Below are positions 43,326 to 51,733 of a stretch of 64,000 nt of DNA, piece after piece. How positions within the stretch are numbered: the first letter of the stretch is position 1; the number at the start of each line of letters is the position of its first letter. The translations under genes were made by a program, and so were the position numbers. The notes below the pieces were generated by a model. The model saw only the letters and a program-made list of their open reading frames with translations, ran no database searches and had not been told where the DNA came from. The stretch spans positions 1 through 64,000 of the forward strand of contig NZ_MTQO01000040.1 of NCBI RefSeq assembly GCF_001984155.1, given 5' to 3'. This DNA is from Actinosynnema sp. ALI-1.44 (GTDB taxonomy: Bacteria; Actinomycetota; Actinomycetes; Mycobacteriales; Pseudonocardiaceae).

Positions 43326-46300
43326 TCAGCCCACTGACGCGTCGGCTTTCAGGATGTCGGCCGGGGACTCGCTCGCTGTGCCGAAGTGCCAGAGGCGGGC
43401 GTAGGGGCCGTTGGCGTTCAGCAGTTCCGTGTGGGTTCCCTGTTCGGCGATCCGGCCGCCTTCCAGGACGATGATGCGGTCCGCGCGGGCCGCTGTGGCG
43501 AGCCTGTGGGCGACGACGAACGTCGTGCGGGAGCGGGCGAGCTGTTCGCTGGCGGTCAGGACCTGGGCCTCCGTGGCCGGGTCCAGTGCGGCCGTCGCTT
43601 CGTCCAGCAGGAGGATGTCGGGGTGGGCCAGCTCCGCGCGGGCCAGGCCGACCAGTTGGCGTTGGCCCGCCGACAGGCCCTGGCCGCGTTCGCCGACCTG
43701 CTGGCGGAAACCGTCGGCCAGGGAGGCCACCATCGGCAGCGCCCCCACCGAACGGGCGGCGTCCTCGATCTGCGCGGCACTGGCGGCTGGGCGGGCGTAG
43801 GCGATGTTGTGCGCCACGTCCCCGGTGAAAAGGTGGGCTTCCTGCGGCACGACGCCCAGGCGCTGGCGGAACGACGTCAGGTCGTAGTCCCTGATGTCGA
43901 CGCCGTCCACCAGGACCGACCCCGACGTCACGTCGTAGAACCGGGCCACCAGCTTCACCAGCGTCGACTTGCCCGCCCCCGTCGCGCCGACGAGAGCCAC
44001 CGTTTCGCCAGGCGTGACGCGTAACGTCACGCGGTCCAGCGCGGGCTCGTCGACGCCGGGATAGCGGAACGACACGTCACGCAGTTCGACCTCGCCCCGC
44101 AGGCTGGCGGGAGCCTCGACCGGGTGCTCACTCGTCCGCAGCGAGCTGGGGGTACGCAGCAACTCGCCGATCCGGCGCAGGCCGACACGGGCCTGCTGGT
44201 AGCCGTCGAAAACGCCGCTGAGTTGCTGCACCGGCGCGAAGAACAGCCCGAGGTACAACAGGAACGCAAGCAGCACACCAGGACTCATCGACCCGTCGGC
44301 CACGCGCTGTGCGCCGACCACAAGCACAGCGGCCCTGGCCACGCCGGAAAGCATGTCCACGAAAGGGAAGTAGGTCGCGATGTAGCGCTGGGCCCGCGCC
44401 CGGGAACGGCGGTACGCGTCGCTGCGCTCGGCGAAGGCCCGCGCGGAAACGCCTTCCCGCGTGTACGCCTGCGCCACCCGCAGACCGGACACGTTCTCCT
44501 GCATGTCCGCGTTGACCGCGCTGACCCGCTCCCGCGCCTCCGCGTACGCCACAGAGGACAGTCGCTGGAAGATCACCGTCGCCACGATCACGACCGGCAG
44601 CACGGCCAACGCGACCAGCGCCAGCGACATGTCCGTCACCAGCAGGGCGACCGTCACCGTGACCACCGTCAGCAGGCTGGCCGCCGCCGTGACCAGGCCT
44701 GTCTGCAGGAACGTCGACAGCGCGTCCACGTCCGTGGTCATCCGGGTCATGATCCGGCCGGCCATCTCGCGCTCGTAGTAGTCGAGCCCGAGCCGTTGCA
44801 GGTGCGCGTAACTGCGCACGCGCAACAGGAACAGCAGCCGTTCGCCGACCCGGGACGCCCACACGGTTCCCCAGGCGCTGGCGAACCAGCCCAGGCCGAC
44901 CAGCACGAGGCCGATGACGGCCACCGTCCACAGCCCGCCGGGATCCCGGCTCACCACGCCGTCGTCGATACCGACCCGGACCAGGGACGGCAGCGCCATC
45001 GCCAGCACGGCGTCGGCCACCACGAACGCGCCGACGAGCACGAGCGACCAGCGGACCGGCCGCAGCAGCCGCCGCAACGAGAACCGCGGATCCGGGCTGG
45101 TCGGGTCCTCACCTGGCAGGTCCGGCTTCTCCGTCGCGGGTGGCAGCGCCTCGATCTGCGCCAGCAACTCGGGCGTCGCCGGGACCGACGCGGCCGCGCC
45201 GCCCGGCCCGCCTCGCGCGCCCGCCACCCGGACCTGGGTCGGGGTGGACGCGGCCGACGGGGACCGGGATTCGGGTGCTTCCGGCCAGAGCGCCTCGGTC
45301 ACCCCGGCCGATCCGAGTTCGTCCGGTGCGCAGCGGCACTTGTCTTCGATCGCGTCGCCCTGACTGGCGAGCAGATTCCGGTACAGCTCACAGCGGGCCG
45401 TCAGCTCGTCGTGCGTGCCGACGTCGACCGCGCGGCCACCGTCGAGCACGGCGATCCGGTCGGCCAGCAGCAGGCTCGATCGCCGGTGCGCGATCAGCAA
45501 CGTGGTCCTGGTCGCGGTGATCTCCCGCAACGTGTCGTGGATCGCGGCCTCTGTCGCGGTGTCCACCGCTGACGTCGCGTCGTCGAGCACCAGCACACGC
45601 GGGTCCGTCAGCAGGGCTCTGGCCAGTGCGACACGCTGGCGCTGCCCGCCGGACAACGTCAGCCCGCGCTCGCCGACGACCGTGTCGTACCCGTCCGCCA
45701 GTTCCATGATGAAGTCGTGGGCCTGCGCTGCCTTCGCGGCGGCGACCACTTCCTCTTCGCTCGCGTCAGGCCGGCCGTACGCGATGTTGGCCCGCAGCGT
45801 GTCCGAGAAGAGGAACGCCTCCTCGAACACGACTCCCACCGCGTGCCGCAAGGAGGTCAGCCGCAGCTCGCGGACATCCACGCCGCCGACCTTGATGGCG
45901 CCGTCGTGCACGTCGTAGAACCGGGGCAGCAGCATGGAGATCGTCGACTTGCCCGACCCGGCGGTTCCGACGACGGCCAGCGTTTCGCCTGGTTCGACGC
46001 GCAACGACAGGCCGTCGAGCACGGGTTCGCTACGCGTGTACCCGAAGCGGACGCCCTCGATCGAGACGTCCAGCGGACCGTCCGGCACGGCACGGGCACC
46101 GGGGCTCTCCTTGACCTCCGGCTGCGAGTCGATCAGGTCGTACACCCGCTCGACACCGGCACGCGCCAGCTGCGCGTTCACGACCAGGCTGGACAGCAGC
46201 CGCGCCGGACCGACCAGGTTGGCGACGTAACTGGTGAACGCGAGGAAGGTGCCGAGCGTCACCTGCCCGTTGAGCGCCATCCACCCGCCCAACGCGAGCA

Positions 46301-47078
46301 CACCGACTTGCCCGACCGCGGGCAACGCGATCAACGTGGCCGACGGCCGGGACGTCAGCACAGCCGAACGCATGCGTTCCGCGAACAGCTTGCGGGCCGC
46401 CTTCTCCAGTCGCGAGACCTCCCTGGCCTCCTGCCCGAAGCCCTTCACGACCCGCACGCCTGTCACGGTTTCCTCGACGTGCTGGGCCAGGTCCGCCGCT
46501 TTCTGCTGCGCGGACCACGTCGCCGGGAAGAGCTTGCGACGGGTCCGGACGCCGACGACGATCACCAACGGCACCACGACAAGCGCGATCACGGTCAGCA
46601 GCGGCGACAGCCACACCATGGCGCCGATCGCGACGACGGCGAAGAAGACCGTGCCGACCGACAGCGGCACCATCGACAGCAGGCCCTGCACCAGTTGGAG
46701 ATCCGTGATGGACCGGGACACCACCTGACCGGTGCGCAACGCGTCCTGGTTGGCGCCGTCCAGCCGCTGCACGGACTGGAAGACCTGCTGGCGCAGGTCG
46801 TGCTGGACGTCGAGCGCGAGCCGCCCGCCCAGGTAACGCCGGATGAACGCGGAACCGAACGTCAACAGCTCCAAAGCGATCAACGCGGCGACGATCACGG
46901 CCAAGCCGTTCGTGTGCCCCGCCACGGCACCGTCGACGGCGATCTTGACCAGGATCGGGCCGACGGCCTGGAACCCGACCCCGATCACGGAGGCGAGCAC
47001 CGACAGCAGCACCAGCCGACGGTGCCGCCAGCAGGCGGCCGTCAGCCTTCGGATCCATCCGGTCGTGGGTTCTGGCAC
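43326..47078 (-). CDS. Fused heterodimer-type ABC exporter (two TMD-NBD halves)
   Basis: The 1250-residue protein has two complete exporter halves in one chain. Half 1 has six helices, Walker A GTAGSGKST near 370, signature LSGGQ, and Walker B VLVLDDATSAVD near 496, with Asp where the catalytic Glu should be. After a charged Cys/Pro/Ala linker, half 2 has Walker A GATGAGKST near 1033, a changed signature LSAGQ, and a normal Walker B ILLLDEATAALD near 1158. So one ATP site is degenerate and one is catalytic, as in heterodimeric exporters. It probably exports lipids or drugs. GTG 47078 is the start. Confidence 0.92.
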   Translation of the reverse strand: MPEPTTGWIRRLTAACWRHRRLVLLSVLASVIGVGFQAVGPILVKIAVDGAVAGHTNGLAVIVAALIALELLTFGSAFIRRYLGGRLALDVQHDLRQQVFQSVQRLDGANQDALRTGQVVSRSITDLQLVQGLLSMVPLSVGTVFFAVVAIGAMVWLSPLLTVIALVVVPLVIVVGVRTRRKLFPATWSAQQKAADLAQHVEETVTGVRVVKGFGQEAREVSRLEKAARKLFAERMRSAVLTSRPSATLIALPAVGQVGVLALGGWMALNGQVTLGTFLAFTSYVANLVGPARLLSSLVVNAQLARAGVERVYDLIDSQPEVKESPGARAVPDGPLDVSIEGVRFGYTRSEPVLDGLSLRVEPGETLAVVGTAGSGKSTISMLLPRFYDVHDGAIKVGGVDVRELRLTSLRHAVGVVFEEAFLFSDTLRANIAYGRPDASEEEVVAAAKAAQAHDFIMELADGYDTVVGERGLTLSGGQRQRVALARALLTDPRVLVLDDATSAVDTATEAAIHDTLREITATRTTLLIAHRRSSLLLADRIAVLDGGRAVDVGTHDELTARCELYRNLLASQGDAIEDKCRCAPDELGSAGVTEALWPEAPESRSPSAASTPTQVRVAGARGGPGGAAASVPATPELLAQIEALPPATEKPDLPGEDPTSPDPRFSLRRLLRPVRWSLVLVGAFVVADAVLAMALPSLVRVGIDDGVVSRDPGGLWTVAVIGLVLVGLGWFASAWGTVWASRVGERLLFLLRVRSYAHLQRLGLDYYEREMAGRIMTRMTTDVDALSTFLQTGLVTAAASLLTVVTVTVALLVTDMSLALVALAVLPVVIVATVIFQRLSSVAYAEARERVSAVNADMQENVSGLRVAQAYTREGVSARAFAERSDAYRRSRARAQRYIATYFPFVDMLSGVARAAVLVVGAQRVADGSMSPGVLLAFLLYLGLFFAPVQQLSGVFDGYQQARVGLRRIGELLRTPSSLRTSEHPVEAPASLRGEVELRDVSFRYPGVDEPALDRVTLRVTPGETVALVGATGAGKSTLVKLVARFYDVTSGSVLVDGVDIRDYDLTSFRQRLGVVPQEAHLFTGDVAHNIAYARPAASAAQIEDAARSVGALPMVASLADGFRQQVGERGQGLSAGQRQLVGLARAELAHPDILLLDEATAALDPATEAQVLTASEQLARSRTTFVVAHRLATAARADRIIVLEGGRIAEQGTHTELLNANGPYARLWHFGTASESPADILKADASVG

Positions 47079-47124
47079 CCTGCCAGGTTATGCGCGGGCA
47101 CCGACAAAACAGTGTTTTGGCTGG

Positions 47125-47958
47125 TCAGGTGATGTCTCGGCGGCGGGCGACGAGCCAGCCAGCCAAGCCGATGGCGACCGACCACGCGATGAAGATCAAC
47201 GCGCTGACCCACCACTGCGGCGAGTGCGTCATGTTCAGGAACTCGCGCAGCTCCTCGTAAGCCCGTTCGTTGCGCCGCGAACTGCCCGGCAGGTTCTCGA
47301 AGAACAGGTCGAGCGACAGGTCGGTGACCATGCTGCCGCCGGAGGTGTTCAGCAGATATGGCGGGATCTCGCCGAGTTCGTTGCCACGCAGCACCGCGCT
47401 GATGATCGGTTCGACGATCAGCACGTAGACGATCAGCCCGACCGTCGTGCCGACCTGGTTGCCGACCAACGCGCCGACGCCGACGCCCAGCAGCGTCCAC
47501 ATGATCATCGCGACGACACCGGCACCGGCGAGCGTGAACCAGTCGGCGGCGTTCGGCAGGTTGTCGCCGAAAACCGCGCCGAGCGTGGCGCACAGCATGC
47601 AGACCACGCCGTACACAGCGCCGATCGTGGAGTACACGAACAGCTTCGCGGCCAGCACCGCGCCGCGTGTCGAACCGGTGAGGTAGCTGGTGGTGATCGT
47701 CTTGTGCCGGATCTCACCGGTCACCGCGGTGCCGCCGAGGATCAGGCCGAACACCGAAGCGAAGTTGATGCCCTGTCCGAAAGCGGGGATGGCCAGCGGG
47801 AGGACGCCGCCGACTTCCCTGTCCATGTCGCCGAGGGTGCCCAGCAGCGCGCCACCCCACGTGAACGCCATGCTGAGCACGGCGGCCGGGATGAGCAGCG
47901 CCCACCAGAGCTTGGTGGTGAAGACCTTGCGGTACTCGGCCTTGATCAGGAGGTTCAC
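47125..47958 (-). CDS. ABC-2 type transporter permease
   Basis: The 277-residue membrane protein has six helices and an N-terminus AEYRKVFTTKLWWAL, usual for ABC-2 permeases of actinomycetes. VTGEIRHKTITTSYLTG is a recognisable cytosolic loop of the family. Its GTG start overlaps the ATPase gene stop in GTGA, and GGAGGTCA is seven bases upstream. With that ATPase it forms an exporter whose cargo is not evident. It follows 45 bases in front of the fused exporter gene, in the same direction. Confidence 0.88.
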   Translation of the reverse strand: MNLLIKAEYRKVFTTKLWWALLIPAAVLSMAFTWGGALLGTLGDMDREVGGVLPLAIPAFGQGINFASVFGLILGGTAVTGEIRHKTITTSYLTGSTRGAVLAAKLFVYSTIGAVYGVVCMLCATLGAVFGDNLPNAADWFTLAGAGVVAMIMWTLLGVGVGALVGNQVGTTVGLIVYVLIVEPIISAVLRGNELGEIPPYLLNTSGGSMVTDLSLDLFFENLPGSSRRNERAYEELREFLNMTHSPQWWVSALIFIAWSVAIGLAGWLVARRRDIT

Positions 47959-49046
47959 TGCTGACCTCCGTCCTGTGGGCGCTGCCACTGCTGCTGCTCG
48001 GGTTGCTGGGGTGGTGGTTGTTGCGGCCAGCCTGGCGGCGGTTGTTGCTGGTACTGCTGCTGTTGGTACTGCGGCTGCTGGTACTGCTGGTGCAGCAGCT
48101 GCTGCTGGAAGTGGGGAGACGCCGGGTTGAGCTGCGCGCCGGAGAACTGGCCGCTGGTCAGCTGGAAGAAGATCTGCTCGAGGTCGGCCTGCTGCGTGTG
48201 CATGCCGTAGATCGCGACACCCGCTTCCAGCGCGAGGTCACCGACCTGCTCGGGTTCGACGCCCGCCACCGCGAGAACGCCTTCCGGCAGCTGCTCGATG
48301 GTGGTGTGCCCAGCCTCTTCCAGCGCGGTGGTCAGCCGCGGCGCGTCGGCGGGGCGGACGACGACCCGGCTCTGCTGCGCCTTGCGCAACTGGTCGAGGG
48401 GGCCGTAGTACATGGTCTGGCCACGGCTGAGGATGACGACCTGTTCGACGGTCTGCTCGACCTCGGACAGCAGGTGACTGGAGACGAGGACGGTCCGGCC
48501 CTGGCGGGCGAAGCCCTGCAGGAAGGTCCGCAGCCACACGATGCCCTCCGGGTCGAGGCCGTTGGATGGCTCGTCGAGGACAAGCACCTGCGGGTCGCCC
48601 AGCAGCGCGGTCGCGAGCGCGAGCCGTTGCCGCATACCCATGGAGAAACCGCCGACACCCCGGTGCGCGGCGTCTCGCAGACCGACGAGGTGCAGCACCT
48701 CCTCGACACGCTGGTCGGGCATCCCGATCGCGGCGGCGTAGACACGCAGGTGGTTGCGGGCGGTCCGATTCGGGTGGAAGCTCTGCGCCTCGAGCACCGC
48801 CCCGACAACACGCGCGGGGTTGCCCAGGTGGTGGAACGGCCGACCGTTGATGGTCGCGTGACCGGCGGTCGGCGTGACCAGACCGAGCAGCATTCTCAGC
48901 GTGGTCGTCTTACCGGCGCCGTTGGGACCGAGGAAGCCGGTGACTGAACCGGGTTCCACCGTGAAGCTCAGATTCTGGACCGCGAGAACCTGACCGAACG
49001 TCTTGGTCAGATTCTGGACAACGACCCGGCCGCTTCCGTCGTGCAC
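47955..49046 (-). CDS. ABC transporter ATPase with glutamine-rich tail
   Basis: The 363-residue ATPase has Walker A GFLGPNGAGKTTTLRML, signature FSMGMRQRLALATAL and Walker B VLVLDEPSNGLDPEG, typical of CcmA/DrrA-like exporters working with an ABC-2 permease. After residue 305 the chain becomes a long Gln/Pro/Tyr low-complexity tail (QQYQQPQYQQQQYQQQ, PPPGWPQQPPPQQ) that ends the protein. The tail is encoded by repeated CAG/CAA triplets and may be disordered. GTG 49046 has GGGAGGG six bases upstream. It is co-translated with the permease gene downstream. Confidence 0.9.
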   Translation of the reverse strand: MHDGSGRVVVQNLTKTFGQVLAVQNLSFTVEPGSVTGFLGPNGAGKTTTLRMLLGLVTPTAGHATINGRPFHHLGNPARVVGAVLEAQSFHPNRTARNHLRVYAAAIGMPDQRVEEVLHLVGLRDAAHRGVGGFSMGMRQRLALATALLGDPQVLVLDEPSNGLDPEGIVWLRTFLQGFARQGRTVLVSSHLLSEVEQTVEQVVILSRGQTMYYGPLDQLRKAQQSRVVVRPADAPRLTTALEEAGHTTIEQLPEGVLAVAGVEPEQVGDLALEAGVAIYGMHTQQADLEQIFFQLTSGQFSGAQLNPASPHFQQQLLHQQYQQPQYQQQQYQQQPPPGWPQQPPPQQPEQQQWQRPQDGGQQ

Positions 49047-49096
49047 GCGCGCCCTCCCACTCGACTGTGGGCGACATACTGCACTATCAGGCCGAG

Positions 49097-49489
49097 TCAG
49101 CTGCGCGGGACCGGCGGGATCTCCATGGTTTGTTCGGCGGGAGTTCCCCTGTCCCTGGATTTCCGGAGTGCCCTGCGTACCGTATTGCGCAACGGCTGCC
49201 TGCGCTCCTTGTGCGGAACGCCCTCCCCGATGAGGTGTTCGTGCGCCATCCGCCAGACCTGACACGGCCACCGCTTGCCCCGCCAACCACGGGGACACGC
49301 GTTGCACTTCCGGTCAGGACCGGGCTGGTGCACGGTGAGCAGCAGCCGCCACCCATCGGCCAGCCTGCTGATCTCGGAGCGAGCCAGCGGCAGCAAAGTG
49401 GCCGGATCCCCCTCTTCGGCGACCTGGTCGAGCAGATCGAGCCGACGCAGGACAGCGGCACGGAGCCCGTCGTCCAACTGGTGGCTCAC
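49097..49489 (-). CDS. Hypothetical protein with a Cys motif
   Basis: The 130-residue protein is an actinobacterial hypothetical. It has a helical N-terminus (LRAAVLRRLDLLDQVAEEG), a DGWRLLLTVHQPG stretch, then CNACPRGWRGKRWPCQVWRMAHEHL, here given by its ends: CNACPRGW and WPCQVW, which could bind a metal. The C-terminus is basic. It begins in an ATGA overlap with the small gene upstream and lies 50 bases before the ABC ATPase start. I cannot assign a function. Confidence 0.75.
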   Translation of the reverse strand: MSHQLDDGLRAAVLRRLDLLDQVAEEGDPATLLPLARSEISRLADGWRLLLTVHQPGPDRKCNACPRGWRGKRWPCQVWRMAHEHLIGEGVPHKERRQPLRNTVRRALRKSRDRGTPAEQTMEIPPVPRS

Positions 49490-49677
49490 GGCTCGCCCGC
49501 CCGCCCGGCGGCCTGGTCGAGAGCCTGTCGAAGCCGACGGGTCTGCTGAGCGGACAACACAGCGGAAGACCCGGGCGGCGGAACAAGAACCACCTTGCCG
49601 TGGTCCACGATCACGGTCAGCGCCCGATCCCGGCCGAACGGATCATGACACTGCACGTCCCACCGCGGCTCAGCCAC
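49486..49677 (-). CDS. Hypothetical 63-residue protein
   Basis: This small protein (MAEPRWDVQCHDPFGRDRAL at its start, then a VVLVPPPGSSAVLS strand and an Arg-rich helix) is translated just before the 130-residue protein and overlaps it in ATGA. The pair looks conserved as a unit in actinomycetes, but no function is known to me. The sequence contains a single cysteine and no membrane segment. Confidence 0.7.
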   Translation of the reverse strand: MAEPRWDVQCHDPFGRDRALTVIVDHGKVVLVPPPGSSAVLSAQQTRRLRQALDQAAGRAGEP

Positions 49678-49823
49678 GAATGCCTCTACGTCTCATCCTT
49701 CAACCATCGACACGCCACACGGTCGACTGAACCCCTTCGTGCGCCCAGCGCACACTCCCGTCACCTCTGTTGCGTGGTCATCCGGCCCCGGCACCTGGGG
49801 ATCTCAGGTCTTCCAAGATTGGT

Positions 49824-50093
49824 CCCTCGCCGGGGGGCTGACCTCTGGGCAGGAGGTTCTTCGCGCCGTGTTGCTCCCGGCGCATAATTTTCATGCCCCG
49901 GGGTTGGAGGGCGCGGGCGCCTCCTGCCCGTCGACCTGCCCCAGGGAACCACGGTCTATCAAGAGGATCGGTTTGGCTGTCGCTGGGGCTCCCGGGCAGG
50001 CCGACCTCTTGACAGCCCGTGGTTGGCTTCGCCCAGGCCGACGGGCAGGAGACACCCCCGAAGCCCCACTCTGCGCTAGCGCGCACGCCGCAC
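49824..50093 (+). repeat. Dispersed intergenic repeat, copy B
   Basis: This copy matches 103-360 in the same orientation, with 74 identical bases at 49918-49991. The shared part runs from a CCCTCGCCGGG end through GAGACACCCCCGAAG to GCGCTAGCGC. It lies in the 830-base gap between the small hypothetical genes and ald. The adjacent stretch 50094-50203 repeats short motifs like GCGCTGGCG and holds no gene I can support. Confidence 0.85.
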
Positions 50094-50203
50094 CCCCCGC
50101 GCTGGCGCGCTAGCCGTTGCGGGTTGCTCTGCGCTGGCGTGCACGCCGCCTACTCTGCGCATACCCGCGCTGGAACGACCAGCCAGAGGCGGCGAAGCCG
50201 CGT

Positions 50204-50314
50204 CGCTGGTGAAAGCGAAAGTGCCCAGCGCTGGATTGGAAGGAGCTCGCACCGTGGGGGGCTTGGGGGGCTCGGCCCCCCAAAATGATGACGGACGACC
50301 CGGCGAAGGCGCGA
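50204..50314 (+). repeat. Hairpin-bearing repeat, left inverted copy
   Basis: About 110 bases match the reverse complement of 53528-53639 with scattered substitutions. The shared part starts CGCTGGTGAAAGCGAAA, includes CACCGTGGGGGG, and contains a strong stem TTGGGGGGC-TCG-GCCCCCCAA at 50263-50283. Together the two copies enclose ald and its PucR-type regulator. Confidence 0.85.
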
Positions 50315-50343
50315 AGCGCCGAGCATGGTCATCCGGAGGGAGG

Positions 50344-50390
50344 CGACGGTCCGCTCAACCAGCCTGGGGGTCACCGGGAGCGGACCGTCG
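50344..50390. terminator. Hairpin downstream of ald
   Basis: CGACGGTCCGCTC at 50344-50356 pairs perfectly with GAGCGGACCGTCG at 50378-50390. It lies 118 bases behind the ald stop in the ald direction and may end its transcript. Confidence 0.65.
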
Positions 50391-50507
50391 GGTCTTAGTT
50401 TAGGCGTTATTGTTTGTTCGCGCCGCATTGGGTGGTCGGTATTTCTCCACAGGTCTTCGTTGGCTGTGGTGAATCGGCCATCTGTGCAGGTAAACGTGAT
50501 TCAGGTC

Positions 50508-51620
50508 TCAGATGACTTCGTTCAGTGGGGTGTGCAGCAGGGCGTGTGCTTCTGCCACGGGGGCGTTGGTGAGGGCTCCCGCGTGCATGTTCAGGCCGAG
50601 GGCGAGCGCTGGGTCTGCCTTCAGTGCTGTGTTCCAGCCCTTGTCCGCCAGAGCCACCGCGTAGGGGAGCGTCACGTTCGTCAGCGCGTAGGTCGATGTC
50701 CTCGGGACTGCGCCTGGCATGTTGGCCACGCAGTAGAAGACCGAGTTGTGGACCTGGTAGGTCGGGTCGTCGTGGGTCGTCGCGCGGGAGTCCGCGAAGC
50801 AGCCGCCCTGGTCGATGGAGATGTCCACCAGGACCGAGCCGGGCTTCATGCGCTCGACCAGTTCGTTGCTGATCAGCTTCGGTGCTTTCGCTCCCGGCAC
50901 GAGGACCGCGCCGATCACCAGGTCGGCGTCCAGCACCGCCTGCTCCAGCGTGTACTTGTTCGACGTCAGGGTGCGGATCCTGCCGTTGAAGTCCACGTCG
51001 ATCTGGCGCAGCCTGTCCACGTTCGTGTCCAGGATCTCCACGTCCGCGCCCATGCCCTGGGCGATGCGGGCCGCGTTCACGCCTGCCACGCCGCCGCCGA
51101 TCACCACGACTCGCGCCGGGTGGACACCGGGGACGCCGCCGGGCAGCACGCCGCGGCCGCCGGACGGGCGCATCAGCGAGTACGCGCCGACCTGCGGTGC
51201 GAGGCGACCTGCCACCTCGGACATCGGGGCCAGCAGCGGCAGCGCCTTGTTGGCGGTCTGGACCGTCTCGTACGCGATTCCCGTTGTGCCTGCTGCCAGG
51301 AGGGCGTCCGTCAGTGGCTTGTCCGCTGCCAGGTGCAGGTAGGTGAAGAGGACCTGGTCCTCGCGGAGGTACTTGTACTCCGAGGCGATCGGTTCCTTGA
51401 CCTTCAGGACCATGTCGCCTTCGGCCCAGACCTCTTCCGCCGTCGCCAGGATCTTCGCGCCCGCCGCGAGGAACTCCTCGTCGGGGATCGCTGATCCGTT
51501 GCCCGCGTCGGCCTGCACGAACACGTCGTGTCCGCGAGCTGTCAGCTCGTGTGCGCCTGCCGGGGTCAGGGCCACCCGGTACTCGTGGTTCTTGACTTCG
51601 CGCGGGACTGCGATCTTCAC
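50508..51620 (-). CDS. ald: Alanine dehydrogenase
   Basis: The 370-residue NAD-dependent enzyme interconverts alanine with pyruvate and ammonia. The N-terminus MKIAVPREVKNHEYRVALTP, K75 in KVKEP, H96 in FTYLHLAA, the VVVIGGGVAGVNAARIA nucleotide fold and DISIDQGGCFADS match the family closely, and the length is standard. GTG 51620 has GGAGGAG upstream. A PucR-type regulator gene lies 113 bases upstream in the same direction and probably controls it. The locus is enclosed by inverted repeats. Confidence 0.96.
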   Translation of the reverse strand: MKIAVPREVKNHEYRVALTPAGAHELTARGHDVFVQADAGNGSAIPDEEFLAAGAKILATAEEVWAEGDMVLKVKEPIASEYKYLREDQVLFTYLHLAADKPLTDALLAAGTTGIAYETVQTANKALPLLAPMSEVAGRLAPQVGAYSLMRPSGGRGVLPGGVPGVHPARVVVIGGGVAGVNAARIAQGMGADVEILDTNVDRLRQIDVDFNGRIRTLTSNKYTLEQAVLDADLVIGAVLVPGAKAPKLISNELVERMKPGSVLVDISIDQGGCFADSRATTHDDPTYQVHNSVFYCVANMPGAVPRTSTYALTNVTLPYAVALADKGWNTALKADPALALGLNMHAGALTNAPVAEAHALLHTPLNEVI

Positions 51621-51733
51621 GGCGTTACTCCTCCATCCGGGTGTCTTATGCCACGGTGACGCACACTTTCCGTCGTGTCATCGTGCTCGGAGCACTAGTG
51701 GAGTGTCTTCTTCTTGTTCTCGCCGCACAGTCG

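Noticed and set aside
48003-48947. A long plus-strand frame opposite the ABC ATPase
   Set aside because: It is the antisense shadow of the glutamine-rich ATPase gene.
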